From: Pectobacterium carotovorum
GTDB taxonomy: Bacteria > Pseudomonadota > Gammaproteobacteria > Enterobacterales > Enterobacteriaceae
Direction of reading: 5' to 3'
DNA: 64,000 nucleotides
NCBI GenBank assembly: GCA_016415585.1
Contig: CP066552.1
Location: forward strand, 1,984,001-2,048,000
The notes under the pieces are model-generated. The model saw nothing but the letters and a program-made list of their open reading frames with translations, did not search any database and was not told the origin of the DNA. Position numbers and translations under genes: made by a program. This document shows positions 1 to 11,022 of this stretch, piece by piece. The stretch's first letter is position 1. Every line of letters begins with the position of its first letter.

Positions 1-60
1 GTCAATCGTTATGCCAGAGAAAACGAGCACCCGCTGCTCTGTACGCTGGAAAAAGCCTGA
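1..60 (+). CDS. clpS: ClpS adaptor, C-terminal end only (partial)
   Basis: The window opens inside a gene. The first 19 codons read in frame to a TGA at 58-60 and give a C-terminus ending ENEHPLLCTLEKA, which matches the end of enterobacterial ClpS. ClpS is the N-recognin adaptor that delivers N-degron substrates to the N-domain of ClpA. It stops 29 bases before the clpA ATG, the usual clpS-clpA arrangement. Only the tail is visible, so nothing can be said about its substrate pocket. Confidence 0.9.
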   Translation, partial: VNRYARENEHPLLCTLEKA

Positions 61-89
61 AGTCAGGCGATTTATTGGGAGAGGTGCCT

Positions 90-2363
90 ATGCTCAATCA
101 AGAACTGGAACTCAGTCTCAACATGGCTTTCGCCAGAGCGCGTGAGCACCGACACGAGTTTATGACCGTGGAGCACCTGCTGTTGGCTTTGCTCAGTAAC
201 CCAGCCGCCCGTGAAGCATTAGAAGCCTGCACGGTAGATTTAGCCGCGCTGCGTCAAGAGCTGGAAGCGTTCATTGAGCAAACCACACCAACATTACCGC
301 AGGGTGACGACGAGCGCGAAACGCAACCCACGCTCAGCTTCCAGCGCGTGCTCCAACGCGCCGTCTTCCATGTGCAGTCCTCCGGCCGCAGCGAAGTGTC
401 TGGTGCCAACGTTCTGGTCGCGATTTTTAGCGAACAGGAATCTCAGGCTGCCTACCTGCTGCGCAAGCATGACGTTAGCCGTCTGGATGTCGTGAACTTT
501 ATTTCTCACGGCACGCGTAAAGAAGAATCCGACCAAGCGCCGAGCGCTGAAAGTCCCGTCAATGAAGAACAGGCAGGAGGGGAAGATCGTATGGAAAACT
601 TCACCACCAATCTGAATCAACTGGCTCGCGTTGGCGGTATCGATCCGCTCATTGGCCGGGATAAAGAACTGGAGCGCACGATTCAGGTGCTGTGCCGCCG
701 TCGTAAAAATAATCCGCTGCTGGTCGGCGAATCTGGCGTCGGTAAAACCGCGATTGCTGAAGGGCTGGCCTGGCGTATTGTGCAGGGCGATGTACCAGAA
801 GTGATGGCGGAGTGCACCCTGTACTCGCTGGACATCGGCGCGCTGCTGGCAGGCACCAAATACCGTGGTGATTTTGAAAAACGCTTCAAGGCACTGTTGA
901 AACAGTTGGAGCAGGATAAAAACAGTATTCTGTTCATTGATGAAATCCACACGATTATCGGTGCTGGCGCGGCGTCCGGTGGTCAGGTCGATGCGGCTAA
1001 TTTGATTAAACCACTGCTTTCCAGCGGCAAGATTCGCGTTATCGGCTCGACCACCTATCAGGAATTCAGCAATATCTTTGAAAAGGATCGGGCGCTGGCG
1101 CGTCGTTTCCAGAAAATCGATATCACTGAACCGAGCGTGGAAGAAACCATACAAATCATTAATGGTCTGAAGCCGAAATATGAGGCTCACCATGATGTTC
1201 GCTATACGTCGAAAGCAGTTCGTGCCGCGGTAGAACTGGCCGTGAAATACATCAATGACCGCCACCTGCCGGATAAAGCGATTGATGTGATCGATGAAGC
1301 GGGTGCGCGCAGCCGTCTGATGCCGGTCAGCAAACGCAAGAAAACGGTCAATGTGAGTGATATTGAGTCCGTTGTCGCCCGCATCGCCCGTATTCCAGAA
1401 AAAACCGTCTCCGCCAGCGATCGCGATGTGCTGAAAAATCTCAGTGATCGCTTGAAAATGCTGGTGTTTGGGCAGGACAATGCAATCGAAGCGCTGTCCG
1501 AGTCTATCAAGATGAGTCGTGCAGGGCTGGGTCAGGAGCGTAAACCGGTCGGTTCCTTCCTGTTCGCGGGTCCTACCGGCGTCGGTAAGACGGAAGTGAC
1601 GTTACAGCTGGCCAAAGCGCTGGATATTGAACTACTGCGCTTTGATATGTCCGAATATATGGAGCGCCATACGGTTAGCCGCTTGATTGGCGCGCCTCCG
1701 GGCTATGTGGGCTACGATCAGGGCGGCCTGCTGACGGATGCGGTGATTAAGCATCCTCATGCGGTACTGTTGTTGGATGAGATCGAAAAAGCGCATCCTG
1801 ACGTCTTTAACCTGCTGTTGCAGGTGATGGATAACGGTACGTTGACGGACAACAATGGCCGTAAAGCGGATTTCCGCAATGTCATTGTCGTCATGACCAC
1901 CAATGCGGGCGTGCGGGAAACACAGCGTAAATCCATCGGCATCATCCATCAGGACAACAGTACTGATGCGATGGAAGAAATTAAGAAGGTGTTTACGCCG
2001 GAGTTCCGTAACCGTCTGGACGGCATTATCTGGTTCAACCATCTGTCGACCGATGTCATTCAGCAGGTTGTCGATAAGTTTATCGTAGAACTTCAGGCGC
2101 AGCTGGATGCGAAAGGCGTGTCGCTGGAAGTGAGCGATGAAGCGCGCGACTGGCTGGCAGAGAAAGGCTATGACAAAGCAATGGGTGCCCGACCAATGGC
2201 ACGCGTGATGCAGGAAAGTCTCAAGAAACCGCTGGCCAACGAGCTGCTGTTTGGTTCGCTGGTGGACGGGGGTTCTGTGACGGTGGAACTGGATAAAGAA
2301 ACGCAACAGCTGACGTATGGCTTCGTGAGTGCGCAGAAGCGAAAAGCAGAAAGCGTTAATTAA
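90..2363 (+). CDS. clpA: ATP-dependent Clp protease ATP-binding subunit ClpA
   Basis: ClpA is the AAA+ unfoldase that feeds proteins into ClpP in the cytoplasm; with ClpS it degrades N-degron substrates. The 757-residue product (758 in E. coli) has an N-domain (about 1-145), a first AAA+ module with Walker A GESGVGKT near residue 213 and a LFIDEIHT Walker B, and a second with GPTGVGKT near 494 and LLLDEIEKAH. The ATG at 90 is preferred over an in-frame TTG at 75 because the protein then begins MLNQELELSL like its orthologues. The ClpP-docking loop reads IGI (residues 616-618) instead of the usual IGL/IGF. It lies just after clpS and ends at a strong terminator. Confidence 0.98.
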   Translation: MLNQELELSLNMAFARAREHRHEFMTVEHLLLALLSNPAAREALEACTVDLAALRQELEAFIEQTTPTLPQGDDERETQPTLSFQRVLQRAVFHVQSSGRSEVSGANVLVAIFSEQESQAAYLLRKHDVSRLDVVNFISHGTRKEESDQAPSAESPVNEEQAGGEDRMENFTTNLNQLARVGGIDPLIGRDKELERTIQVLCRRRKNNPLLVGESGVGKTAIAEGLAWRIVQGDVPEVMAECTLYSLDIGALLAGTKYRGDFEKRFKALLKQLEQDKNSILFIDEIHTIIGAGAASGGQVDAANLIKPLLSSGKIRVIGSTTYQEFSNIFEKDRALARRFQKIDITEPSVEETIQIINGLKPKYEAHHDVRYTSKAVRAAVELAVKYINDRHLPDKAIDVIDEAGARSRLMPVSKRKKTVNVSDIESVVARIARIPEKTVSASDRDVLKNLSDRLKMLVFGQDNAIEALSESIKMSRAGLGQERKPVGSFLFAGPTGVGKTEVTLQLAKALDIELLRFDMSEYMERHTVSRLIGAPPGYVGYDQGGLLTDAVIKHPHAVLLLDEIEKAHPDVFNLLLQVMDNGTLTDNNGRKADFRNVIVVMTTNAGVRETQRKSIGIIHQDNSTDAMEEIKKVFTPEFRNRLDGIIWFNHLSTDVIQQVVDKFIVELQAQLDAKGVSLEVSDEARDWLAEKGYDKAMGARPMARVMQESLKKPLANELLFGSLVDGGSVTVELDKETQQLTYGFVSAQKRKAESVN

Positions 2364-2385
2364 TCAATATTCTGTGTTATCTAAG

Positions 2386-2410
2386 AGGGATGCTGAGGCA
2401 TCCCTTTTTT
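2386..2410 (+). terminator. Intrinsic terminator of clpA
   Basis: A 7-bp perfect stem (GGGATGC/GCATCCC) with a 4-base loop is followed directly by a run of T. It lies 22 bases after the clpA stop. Confidence 0.9.
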
Positions 2411-2598
2411 ATTGGGTCGCCGACCGCTTTGGGTGCGCTATTTCGCATCATGGCCCAGTTAAAAGTACGATTCTTGGATCTTTTCGGATAGGCCAAGATT
2501 TTGCACAATCATGACTACCGAGTCGTCGGCCCTGTGCGCTGTCGCTGGCGTGCGGCTGTCTCTCTTCTCTTTCATCCTATCTCGTTTTGGAGTTCTCT

Positions 2599-3078
2599 AT
2601 GAGCCAACGTCTTGATTACTACAGCAAGTCTCCCGATGCCGCTAAAAAGTATCTGGAGTTTAATAATATTCTGCATAAGAAACCGTTTCTGGCTGAAATA
2701 GGCCATCTGGTTACGCTACGCGCTTCTCAACTTAACGGCTGTGCATTTTGCGTTGATATGCACGTTAAAGAAGCCAAGATTCATGGGGAGCGCGAGCTAC
2801 GCCTGCATCATGTGGCTGTCTGGCGTGAATCACCGCTTTTCTCCCCGCGCGAGCGTGCTGCGCTTGAGTGGACAGAAGTGCTGACTCATCTTCCGCCTCA
2901 CGGCGTGCCTGACGAGGTATTTATGCGCGTTCGTGAACAGCTGTCAGAAGAAGATCTAGCTGACTTATCTTTCATGATTATCGCGATTAATGGCTGGAAT
3001 CGTCTGGGCGTCGCGTTTCAGGTCGTTCCCGGCTCCGCAGATAAGCTGTACGGGCTGGAAAAAGCCAATCTGAGCTAA
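2599..3078 (+). CDS. Carboxymuconolactone decarboxylase / AhpD-like family protein
   Basis: A 159-residue protein of the CMD/AhpD superfamily. These are small all-helical proteins, several of which use a CxxC redox pair for peroxide detoxification. A CxxC followed by His is visible in NGCAFCVDMHVKEA near residues 47-60, the arrangement of the AhpD core catalytic motif. The ATG at 2599 is chosen over a TTG at 2587 because a GGAG lies at proper spacing. Downstream its TAA touches the stop of the convergent MocR-type regulator with no base between. Substrate is not known; a role in peroxide or organic hydroperoxide stress is a family-level guess. Together with the regulator it replaces what lies between clpA and infA in E. 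coli. Confidence 0.85.
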   Translation: MSQRLDYYSKSPDAAKKYLEFNNILHKKPFLAEIGHLVTLRASQLNGCAFCVDMHVKEAKIHGERELRLHHVAVWRESPLFSPRERAALEWTEVLTHLPPHGVPDEVFMRVREQLSEEDLADLSFMIIAINGWNRLGVAFQVVPGSADKLYGLEKANLS

Positions 3079-4524
3079 TTAGCTCCCGTGTTGTTCAAGC
3101 TCGGCAAGGAGCAACGTGGCAAGCCGTTCCGGTTCTGCCATCGTGGCGCAGTTGGTGAAACTGACGAGTAGCGCGTTATCACCATTTCCTGATACTGCCC
3201 AGCGTGATAGCGGTTGAACGGCAATACCCTGAGCCAGCAGGCGGTCGGCAAGCTGCCGATCGCGAATGCTATTCGGTAGGCGTAACACTAAGTGCATCCC
3301 GCCGGGCTGCGAATCGATGTGTACACGGTTCCCCAAAATACCTTGTAGCGCAGCGATGGTGGCGGTGCGACGTTCTGCATAAAGGCGTCGCGTGCGCTGA
3401 ATGTGCCGGGCAAAATGGCCTTCAGCGATGAAGCTGGCAACGATAGATTGCGTTATCGTTGGCGATGCGGAAGCGAAGAAAATTCGGCTGATGTGTTCAA
3501 AGGTGGCAATCTGTGCCTGCGGGACAACCAAATAAGCCAACCGAATCCCCGGGAATAACACCTTGCTGAAGGTGCCCGCATACAGAACCCGCCCATTGCG
3601 ATCCAGGCTGGCGAGCGCTGGGAGCGGGCGACTGACGTAACGATATTCCCCATCATAATCATCCTCCACTACCCAGGCGTGCTGCTCCGTTGCCCACTGC
3701 AATAATGCCTGTCGCCGAGGGAGCGATAGCGACATCGACAGAGGACTTTGATGTGCGGGAGTGACAACGGCCATACTGGCGTCATTCGCCAGCGCGATGC
3801 CGCGCTCCACGTTAAGTCCTTCACGATCGACGGTTACCGGAACCGGACATAAGTCAGATTGTGACAGCAACTGGCGAGTGGGGGGATAGCCAGGATCTTC
3901 AACCCAGACGCGCTGCCCAGATTTCAGCAAGGCTAGCGCTGCGAGTTGCAAATTAGCGCGCCAACCTGAGGTGATGAATACCTGATTTGCAGTACAGTCA
4001 ATGCCACGTGCCACTTGCAGATAAGAAGCGATAGCGTTTCTTAGCGCTGGCAAGCCATAAGGTGCAGGGTAATCCCAATCCGGTAATTGCATGCTGCGAA
4101 GATAGCGTGCGCCAAGTCGAGCCCAGAGTTTGCGCGGAAAGGCATCAAAAGCGGGAACCCCCATTTGAAACGGCAACAGCTGCGATGGACGCCACAGTAT
4201 GTTCTGTTCATCGTCTGGTGCTGAGGGGGATACCGTTGCATCGTTAGCAGGCGTTGGCGCTAAGGGTAAATCGGGATTCACAAGCGTTCCTGCTTGCCCG
4301 CGCGCCTGCAGATAACCTTCGGCAATCAGCAACGAGTAGGCCTGTTCTATTGTTCCGCGTGCGACGCCGAGCTCTTTCGCAAGCATACGTGCGGAAGGCA
4401 GACGGTCACCTGGAGACAATAGGCCTACGCTGATAGCCCGACGCACCCGCTCGTAAAGCTGCCGGTAAAGCGGCGTACCTTCCTGAAAGGAAAGGGGGAA
4501 AAATAGGGGAGAGTCAGGCTTCAT
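3079..4524 (-). CDS. MocR-type (GntR/aminotransferase fusion) transcriptional regulator
   Basis: A 481-residue chimeric regulator. The N-terminal winged helix of GntR type (about 10-75, with GDRLPSARMLAKELGVARG) is joined to a fold-type I aminotransferase-like domain. The PLP-lysine segment TFSKVLFPGIRL and the upstream EDDYDGEYRY motif are both intact, so cofactor binding is likely. MocR/PdxR-type proteins generally regulate vitamin B6, GABA, taurine or related genes. The ATG at 4524 is preferred over a TTG at 4542 because of a GGAT seven bases upstream, but the TTG cannot be excluded. MocR regulators often control a divergent neighbour; here the adjacent AhpD-like gene is convergent instead. 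Its target is unknown. Confidence 0.85.
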   Translation of the reverse strand: MKPDSPLFFPLSFQEGTPLYRQLYERVRRAISVGLLSPGDRLPSARMLAKELGVARGTIEQAYSLLIAEGYLQARGQAGTLVNPDLPLAPTPANDATVSPSAPDDEQNILWRPSQLLPFQMGVPAFDAFPRKLWARLGARYLRSMQLPDWDYPAPYGLPALRNAIASYLQVARGIDCTANQVFITSGWRANLQLAALALLKSGQRVWVEDPGYPPTRQLLSQSDLCPVPVTVDREGLNVERGIALANDASMAVVTPAHQSPLSMSLSLPRRQALLQWATEQHAWVVEDDYDGEYRYVSRPLPALASLDRNGRVLYAGTFSKVLFPGIRLAYLVVPQAQIATFEHISRIFFASASPTITQSIVASFIAEGHFARHIQRTRRLYAERRTATIAALQGILGNRVHIDSQPGGMHLVLRLPNSIRDRQLADRLLAQGIAVQPLSRWAVSGNGDNALLVSFTNCATMAEPERLATLLLAELEQHGS

Positions 4525-4574
4525 AGGCGGAATCCATGACAAGCAGGCTGTTGACCTTAAAACGGCTGCCCCCC

Positions 4575-4608
4575 AAAAACAAAAGCCCTTGCCATGAAGG
4601 GAAGGGCT
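4575..4608 (-). terminator. Intrinsic terminator downstream of infA
   Basis: On the minus strand AGCCCTT pairs with AAGGGCT and is followed by TTTTGTTTTT. It ends the infA transcript before the MocR-type gene. Confidence 0.8.
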
Positions 4609-4661
4609 GGGGAGGGAGTCACATCCTCATATATCGCTAATAATAGCGATGAGCGAACCGG

Positions 4662-4898
<237 letters not shown>

Positions 4899-4993
4899 CT
4901 ACCTTTATTTTTTAACCGCAAGATAATGCCGAAAAACCGACATTATGTAAAGAAGCGTTCACGTTTGGGGCGTTATTTACACGGTTTCCTCTA

Positions 4994-5698
4994 TTACGCT
5001 GTCGGTTCTGCGAGCTGTTGTGGTAGCCAACAACCGTCATCGACGGCAATATTCTGCCACTGGAAAAGCAGTTGCAGAAAGCGTTCGCGGGGAATTTCAC
5101 TCACGCCCAGTGACGCCGTATGGGCATTTAACACCTGACAATCAATCAAATGACCGCCGTGGCGAATAAAATGCTGCTGGAACGCCAGCAGTGCATATTT
5201 TGAGGCGTTATCCATGCGGCTGAACATTGATTCACCGCAAAATAATCGCCCTTGTTCAATACCATATAACCCACCAACCAGTGCGCCATTGTGCCACACT
5301 TCGACGGAATGTGCTTTCCCAACCTGATGAAGCTGGCGATAAGCTGCAATTATGTCTGGCGTAATCCAGGTGCCATCATGGTGTTCATGCGCGCAGGCGT
5401 GGATGACATCATCAAATGCCTGATTGAGCGTGGCATGAAAAATATGACGTTTTAGGAATTTTTTCATGCTGCGGCTGAGATGGAATTCACCGGGAAAGAG
5501 AACCGCACGCGGATTCGGAGACCACCATAAGATAGGTTCACCGGGGGAGTACCAAGGGAAAATGCCCTGTCGATAAGCCGCTTTCAGTCTGGCAACGGAG
5601 AGATCGCCGCCAACGGCCAGCAGGCCGTTGGGGTCATCCAGCGCATGATTCGGATCAGGAAACTGAAGCGATTGAGACGATAGCTGGTATAGGCGCAT
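4994..5698 (-). CDS. aat: Leucyl/phenylalanyl-tRNA--protein transferase
   Basis: Aat attaches Leu or Phe from aminoacyl-tRNA to proteins with N-terminal Arg or Lys, creating N-degrons for the ClpS/ClpAP pathway whose genes are also in this window. With the start at 5698 ([10 protein letters not shown]) the protein is 234 residues, exactly the E. coli length; a start three codons upstream (5707) is possible. The family signatures [20 protein letters not shown] and LIDCQV are intact. The C-terminus is more divergent. It follows cydC on the same strand with a short gap, so it is probably part of the cydDC transcript. Confidence 0.97.
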   Translation of the reverse strand: MRLYQLSSQSLQFPDPNHALDDPNGLLAVGGDLSVARLKAAYRQGIFPWYSPGEPILWWSPNPRAVLFPGEFHLSRSMKKFLKRHIFHATLNQAFDDVIHACAHEHHDGTWITPDIIAAYRQLHQVGKAHSVEVWHNGALVGGLYGIEQGRLFCGESMFSRMDNASKYALLAFQQHFIRHGGHLIDCQVLNAHTASLGVSEIPRERFLQLLFQWQNIAVDDGCWLPQQLAEPTA

Positions 5699-5731
5699 AT
5701 TTTTCAAACGTTGTGTTTCACTGAAATTGCC

Positions 5732-7471
5732 TTAAACGTGTTGGCGGAATTGCCAATAACGACCTTGCTGTGCCATTAAAGCCCGATGGCTGCCCTGTTC
5801 GATCACTTTGCCATCGTCCAAAATACAGATGCGATCCATCGATTCTAAGCCGTATAGCCGATGAGTGATGACGATCAGCGTCTTATCGGCACAGTGCTGG
5901 CGGAGCAGTTGCAGGATACGCTTTTCGGTTTCTGCATCCAACCCTTCAGTAGGCTCATCCAATAGAACGAGCGGTGCGTCGTGCAATAAAGCGCGTGCTA
6001 ATGCGATACGGCGCTGTTCGCCACCGGACAGCTGTCGACCGCCTTCTCCCAGCCAGGCATTCAGCCCTTCGTTTTCCAGCAGTTTTTCTAACCCAACCTG
6101 CTGTAATACCTCGGCCAGTTTTTCATCTCGTGCAGTCGGTGCTGCTAGCAGTAGGTTATCACGCAGCGTGGCGCTGAAAATATGCACGCGTTGTGGCACC
6201 ACGCTCATCATGGCGCGGAGATCTTCTTCTCGCCATTCGGCAAGAGGATGACCATTCAGCGTAATGTCTCCGTATTCACAATTCCATGCCCGAGTCAGCA
6301 ATTGTAATAGCGTCGATTTCCCGCATCCGGTACGCCCCAGCAGCGCCAGATGCTCGCCCGGCTGAATGGAAAGAGTAATATTCTGTAGCACGGGCTGGGG
6401 TTGACCGGGATACGTGAAACCGACATGTGAGATGTCTAGCGACGCCTCACGCGAGGTTTCTGGCCCATGCTCTGGGAACGTGACGTCAACGGGCTGGCGA
6501 ATGATTTGATCGACCCGAGCCGCGGAGGCAATCACTTGTCCCATATGCTGGAAGGCCACCGTGACGGGGGCCAGCGCTTCGAAGGCGGCAAGCGAGGCGA
6601 ACACAAACAGCGCAATCAATGCACCGGGCTGCGGATTACCACCAACGCCATTGGCTGCCAGCCACAGAATCAAAGTAACGGTCAGTCCGCTGCATAAAAT
6701 CATCACCGCCTGAGACAGGCCGGTAAGGTTGGCCTGCTGACGCTGGCGACGCAGCCAGTTGATTTCCACCAGAGCCAACTGCTGACGGACGCGACTGAGT
6801 GCGCCGAAGACGGTGAGTTCCGCCTGACCTTGCAGCCAGGTCGTGAGCTGAAGGCGGTATTGTGCACGCAGCGCGGTCAAATCCTGCCCGATGCCGTTTC
6901 CTGCCCGATAAAAGATAATCGGCAGGCACAGTAGCAGTACTAGCATAATGGCACCCAGCGTCAGAGCCAGTGAGGCATCAATGAAGCTCAGGCCGTAACA
7001 GACGATAAGAATGACGGCGAATGCGCTGACGATGGGGGAAATCACGCGAAGATAGAGGTGGTCGAGCGTATCGACGTCCGCCACCAGCCGGTTTAGCAGT
7101 TCAGCCTGACGAAATTGTGCTAGTCCACCCGGAGAGAGCGGCAGAATGCGAGAAAAAGTGAAAACACGTAAGCGCAGCAAAACGCGGAAGGTGGCATCGT
7201 GACTGACAACTCTTTCCCCGTAGCGCCCGGCCGTACGGGCGATAGCCGCACCCCGCACGCCAGCGGCGGGCAACATATAGTTAAAGGTGAGCAGCCCGAC
7301 GATCCCCGCCAGCGCAGCACCCGCCAGAAACCAGCCGGATAAGGCGAGTAGACCAATGCTGGCCAGCAACGTAGCAATGGCCAAGACCACGCCCAGACTC
7401 AAATACCAGAAGTGCTGACGATAAAGTGCCAGAAACGGTTTTAATACCTGCATCGTTTTCATCTGAGCCAT
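5732..7471 (-). CDS. cydC: Heterodimeric ABC exporter CydC (cysteine/glutathione export, cytochrome bd assembly)
   Basis: CydC pairs with CydD to export glutathione and cysteine to the periplasm, which is needed for assembly of cytochrome bd oxidase. The 579-residue product has an N-terminal six-helix membrane domain (about 15-310) and a C-terminal nucleotide-binding domain with Walker A GRTGCGKST, signature LSGGEQRR and Walker B LVLLDEPTEGLD. The start codon overlaps the cydD stop as TAATG, and an AGGAGG from the end of cydD lies seven bases upstream, which supports this start and translational coupling. Confidence 0.97.
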   Translation of the reverse strand: MAQMKTMQVLKPFLALYRQHFWYLSLGVVLAIATLLASIGLLALSGWFLAGAALAGIVGLLTFNYMLPAAGVRGAAIARTAGRYGERVVSHDATFRVLLRLRVFTFSRILPLSPGGLAQFRQAELLNRLVADVDTLDHLYLRVISPIVSAFAVILIVCYGLSFIDASLALTLGAIMLVLLLCLPIIFYRAGNGIGQDLTALRAQYRLQLTTWLQGQAELTVFGALSRVRQQLALVEINWLRRQRQQANLTGLSQAVMILCSGLTVTLILWLAANGVGGNPQPGALIALFVFASLAAFEALAPVTVAFQHMGQVIASAARVDQIIRQPVDVTFPEHGPETSREASLDISHVGFTYPGQPQPVLQNITLSIQPGEHLALLGRTGCGKSTLLQLLTRAWNCEYGDITLNGHPLAEWREEDLRAMMSVVPQRVHIFSATLRDNLLLAAPTARDEKLAEVLQQVGLEKLLENEGLNAWLGEGGRQLSGGEQRRIALARALLHDAPLVLLDEPTEGLDAETEKRILQLLRQHCADKTLIVITHRLYGLESMDRICILDDGKVIEQGSHRALMAQQGRYWQFRQHV

Positions 7472-9237
7472 TACAGCGCCTCCTGTCGTTGTGCCAGTAG
7501 CGTCGCGAAGGGACCCGCTTCGGCTCGGAGTGTTTGATAATCACCCTGTTGAACTAACTGACCGCTGTCCATTACCCAGATCGCGTCATACTCGGCGATC
7601 TCGGTGAGCTGATGCGTGACCAGCAGTGTGGTCTGTGAACGTGCCGCGTCGTTCAGCGCCGTCATAACCAGCTCCTCACTATGAGCATCCAGGCTGGCTG
7701 ACGGTTCATCCAGCAGCAGTAAGTTGCAAGGGTGAATGAGCGCACGAGCAACGGCGACGCGCTGTGCCTGCCCGACAGAAAGGCGTGCCGCACCGTCACC
7801 GACTGTCGTTTCCAGTCCTTGCGGGAGCTGCGGTAAAAATTCCTGTACATACGCGCGCTCAATCGCATACTGCAATTCCAAGGGACTGGCCTGCGGGTTA
7901 CCCAGTAGAATATTGCTGCGTAGCGTCTGTTCCGGCAAGTGGGGATTTTGTCCAACCCAGCTTAACTGCTTACGCCATGATTCAGGCGTCAGCGTGTTCA
8001 ACGCTTGGCCATTGACGGTGAGTGAACCGCGATAGGGCAGGAATCCCAGCAGGACATTCAGCAGTGAGCTTTTTCCTGCTCCGCTGAGACCGACCAGTGC
8101 GATACGTTCACCTGCGCGAATATCGAACGTCAACGGTTGGGTCAGCGGTGTGCCATTTGGCGCGAGGACAACCAGGTTTTCCGCCCGGATAGTAATGGCG
8201 CTATCGCTGCAGAATTCTTGTGTGCCAAAGCCGACCGTCTCGCCTTCCTCTGACAGAAAAGTCACCAGCGATTCTGCTGCGCCGATAGCCTGAGCCTTGG
8301 CATGATAGAAGGTGCCCAAATCGCGTAAAGGCTGAAAGAATTCTGGAGCCAGAATCAATACGAGAAAGCCGGCGAAGAGCGTCACGCCCATGCCGTAATG
8401 ACCAAAATCCAGTTCCCCGAGATAAGAGAAACCGAAATAGACGGCGACCACGGCGATTGAAATGGAGGCGAAAAACTCCAGCACGCCCGAGGAGAGAAAC
8501 GCCATGCGCAATACTTCCATCGTGCGACTACGGAAATCCTCGGAAGCATGACGGATTTGTTCGGTTTCAGCCTTGCCACGATGGAACAGACGTAGCGTTT
8601 CCATCCCGCGCAGGCGATCGAGGAAGTGTCCGCTCAGGCGTGCCAGCGCCAGAAAGTTACGTCGGTTGGCATCTGCCGCGCCCATGCCAACCAGCGCCAT
8701 AAAAAGCGGGATGAGAGGAGCGGTTAGAAACAGAATCAGACCCGCAGCCCAGTTGAGCGGGAAAATCGTGATCAAGATAAGCAGCGGGATCAGCGCGGCA
8801 AGATACATTTGTGGCAGATAGCGGGCGTAATAATCCTGCATATCATCAACCTGCTCAAGAATCATCGTTGCCCAACTGCCGGCGGGTTTGCCCTGAACCC
8901 AGGCAGGGCCAAGCTGTTGCAATCGATCCAGTACCAGCTTACGAATTTGCTGTCGAACGGTTTGTCCGCAAAGAAAACCAACGCGCTCGCGTAGCACACT
9001 GTTGAGTGCGCGCAGAATAAATGTGGTAATCAGCAGAAGGAAAGGGGAGAGCAAGGATTCGCGAGTGGCATGCTCGATGATCAAGGCATGAAGCAGCGTC
9101 GCTAACAGCCAGGCTTGTGCCACGATTAACGCACCGCTCAGGAATCCAAGCAGTAGTGAAATCCGTAGCCAACGTTGCGCCAGCTTACTCTGCTGTTTCA
9201 GCCAGGCGGTCAGTTCTTGCTGTCGGGTTTTTTTCAT
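7471..9237 (-). CDS. cydD: Heterodimeric ABC exporter CydD
   Basis: Partner of CydC in the inner-membrane thiol exporter. The 588-residue protein has a membrane domain with several hydrophobic helices (two near 25-80, others around 145-190 and 245-300). The nucleotide-binding domain carries Walker A GLSGAGKSS, the degenerate signature LSVGQAQR and Walker B LLLDEPSASLD. The non-canonical signature is normal for one half of a heterodimeric exporter. It lies downstream of trxB on the same strand and is separated from it by about 240 bases containing a trxB terminator. Confidence 0.97.
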   Translation of the reverse strand: MKKTRQQELTAWLKQQSKLAQRWLRISLLLGFLSGALIVAQAWLLATLLHALIIEHATRESLLSPFLLLITTFILRALNSVLRERVGFLCGQTVRQQIRKLVLDRLQQLGPAWVQGKPAGSWATMILEQVDDMQDYYARYLPQMYLAALIPLLILITIFPLNWAAGLILFLTAPLIPLFMALVGMGAADANRRNFLALARLSGHFLDRLRGMETLRLFHRGKAETEQIRHASEDFRSRTMEVLRMAFLSSGVLEFFASISIAVVAVYFGFSYLGELDFGHYGMGVTLFAGFLVLILAPEFFQPLRDLGTFYHAKAQAIGAAESLVTFLSEEGETVGFGTQEFCSDSAITIRAENLVVLAPNGTPLTQPLTFDIRAGERIALVGLSGAGKSSLLNVLLGFLPYRGSLTVNGQALNTLTPESWRKQLSWVGQNPHLPEQTLRSNILLGNPQASPLELQYAIERAYVQEFLPQLPQGLETTVGDGAARLSVGQAQRVAVARALIHPCNLLLLDEPSASLDAHSEELVMTALNDAARSQTTLLVTHQLTEIAEYDAIWVMDSGQLVQQGDYQTLRAEAGPFATLLAQRQEAL

Positions 9238-9432
9238 CAGGCACCAGTTCGTTATATTGCAGAAATGGACTTAACAGAAAATAACTCTCATGTAACTGTT
9301 AGTTAACAAAATTATCTTCTATCACGCAGAATGAGGCCATGTTACCGCGACAAGGACGCGCTGCAAACGAAAAGGAGAGGGGAAATGAGTGAGGCGATCA
9401 ATTTTTGTGTTGCGGAGGGCAAACCAGAAGGA

Positions 9433-9462
9433 AGAAAACGGAACGACTATTGCCGCTCCGTT
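9433..9462 (-). terminator. Probable intrinsic terminator of trxB
   Basis: Just after the trxB stop, on the minus strand, AACGGAGCG pairs with CGTTCCGTT with one mismatch, followed by TTTTCTTCC. The tract between here and cydD (9238-9432) holds no gene and presumably carries the cydDC promoter. Confidence 0.7.
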
Positions 9463-9474
9463 ATCAGCAGTGTA

Positions 9475-11022
<1,548 letters not shown>

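Noticed and set aside
294..1265. A 323-codon frame antisense to clpA
   Set aside because: Shadow of the clpA coding sequence; composition is unlike a real protein and there is no ribosome-binding site or context.
4543..4661. Searched for the serW tRNA expected beside infA
   Set aside because: No cloverleaf, TTCGA-type T-loop or CCA end is visible on either strand; the only structure is the infA terminator.
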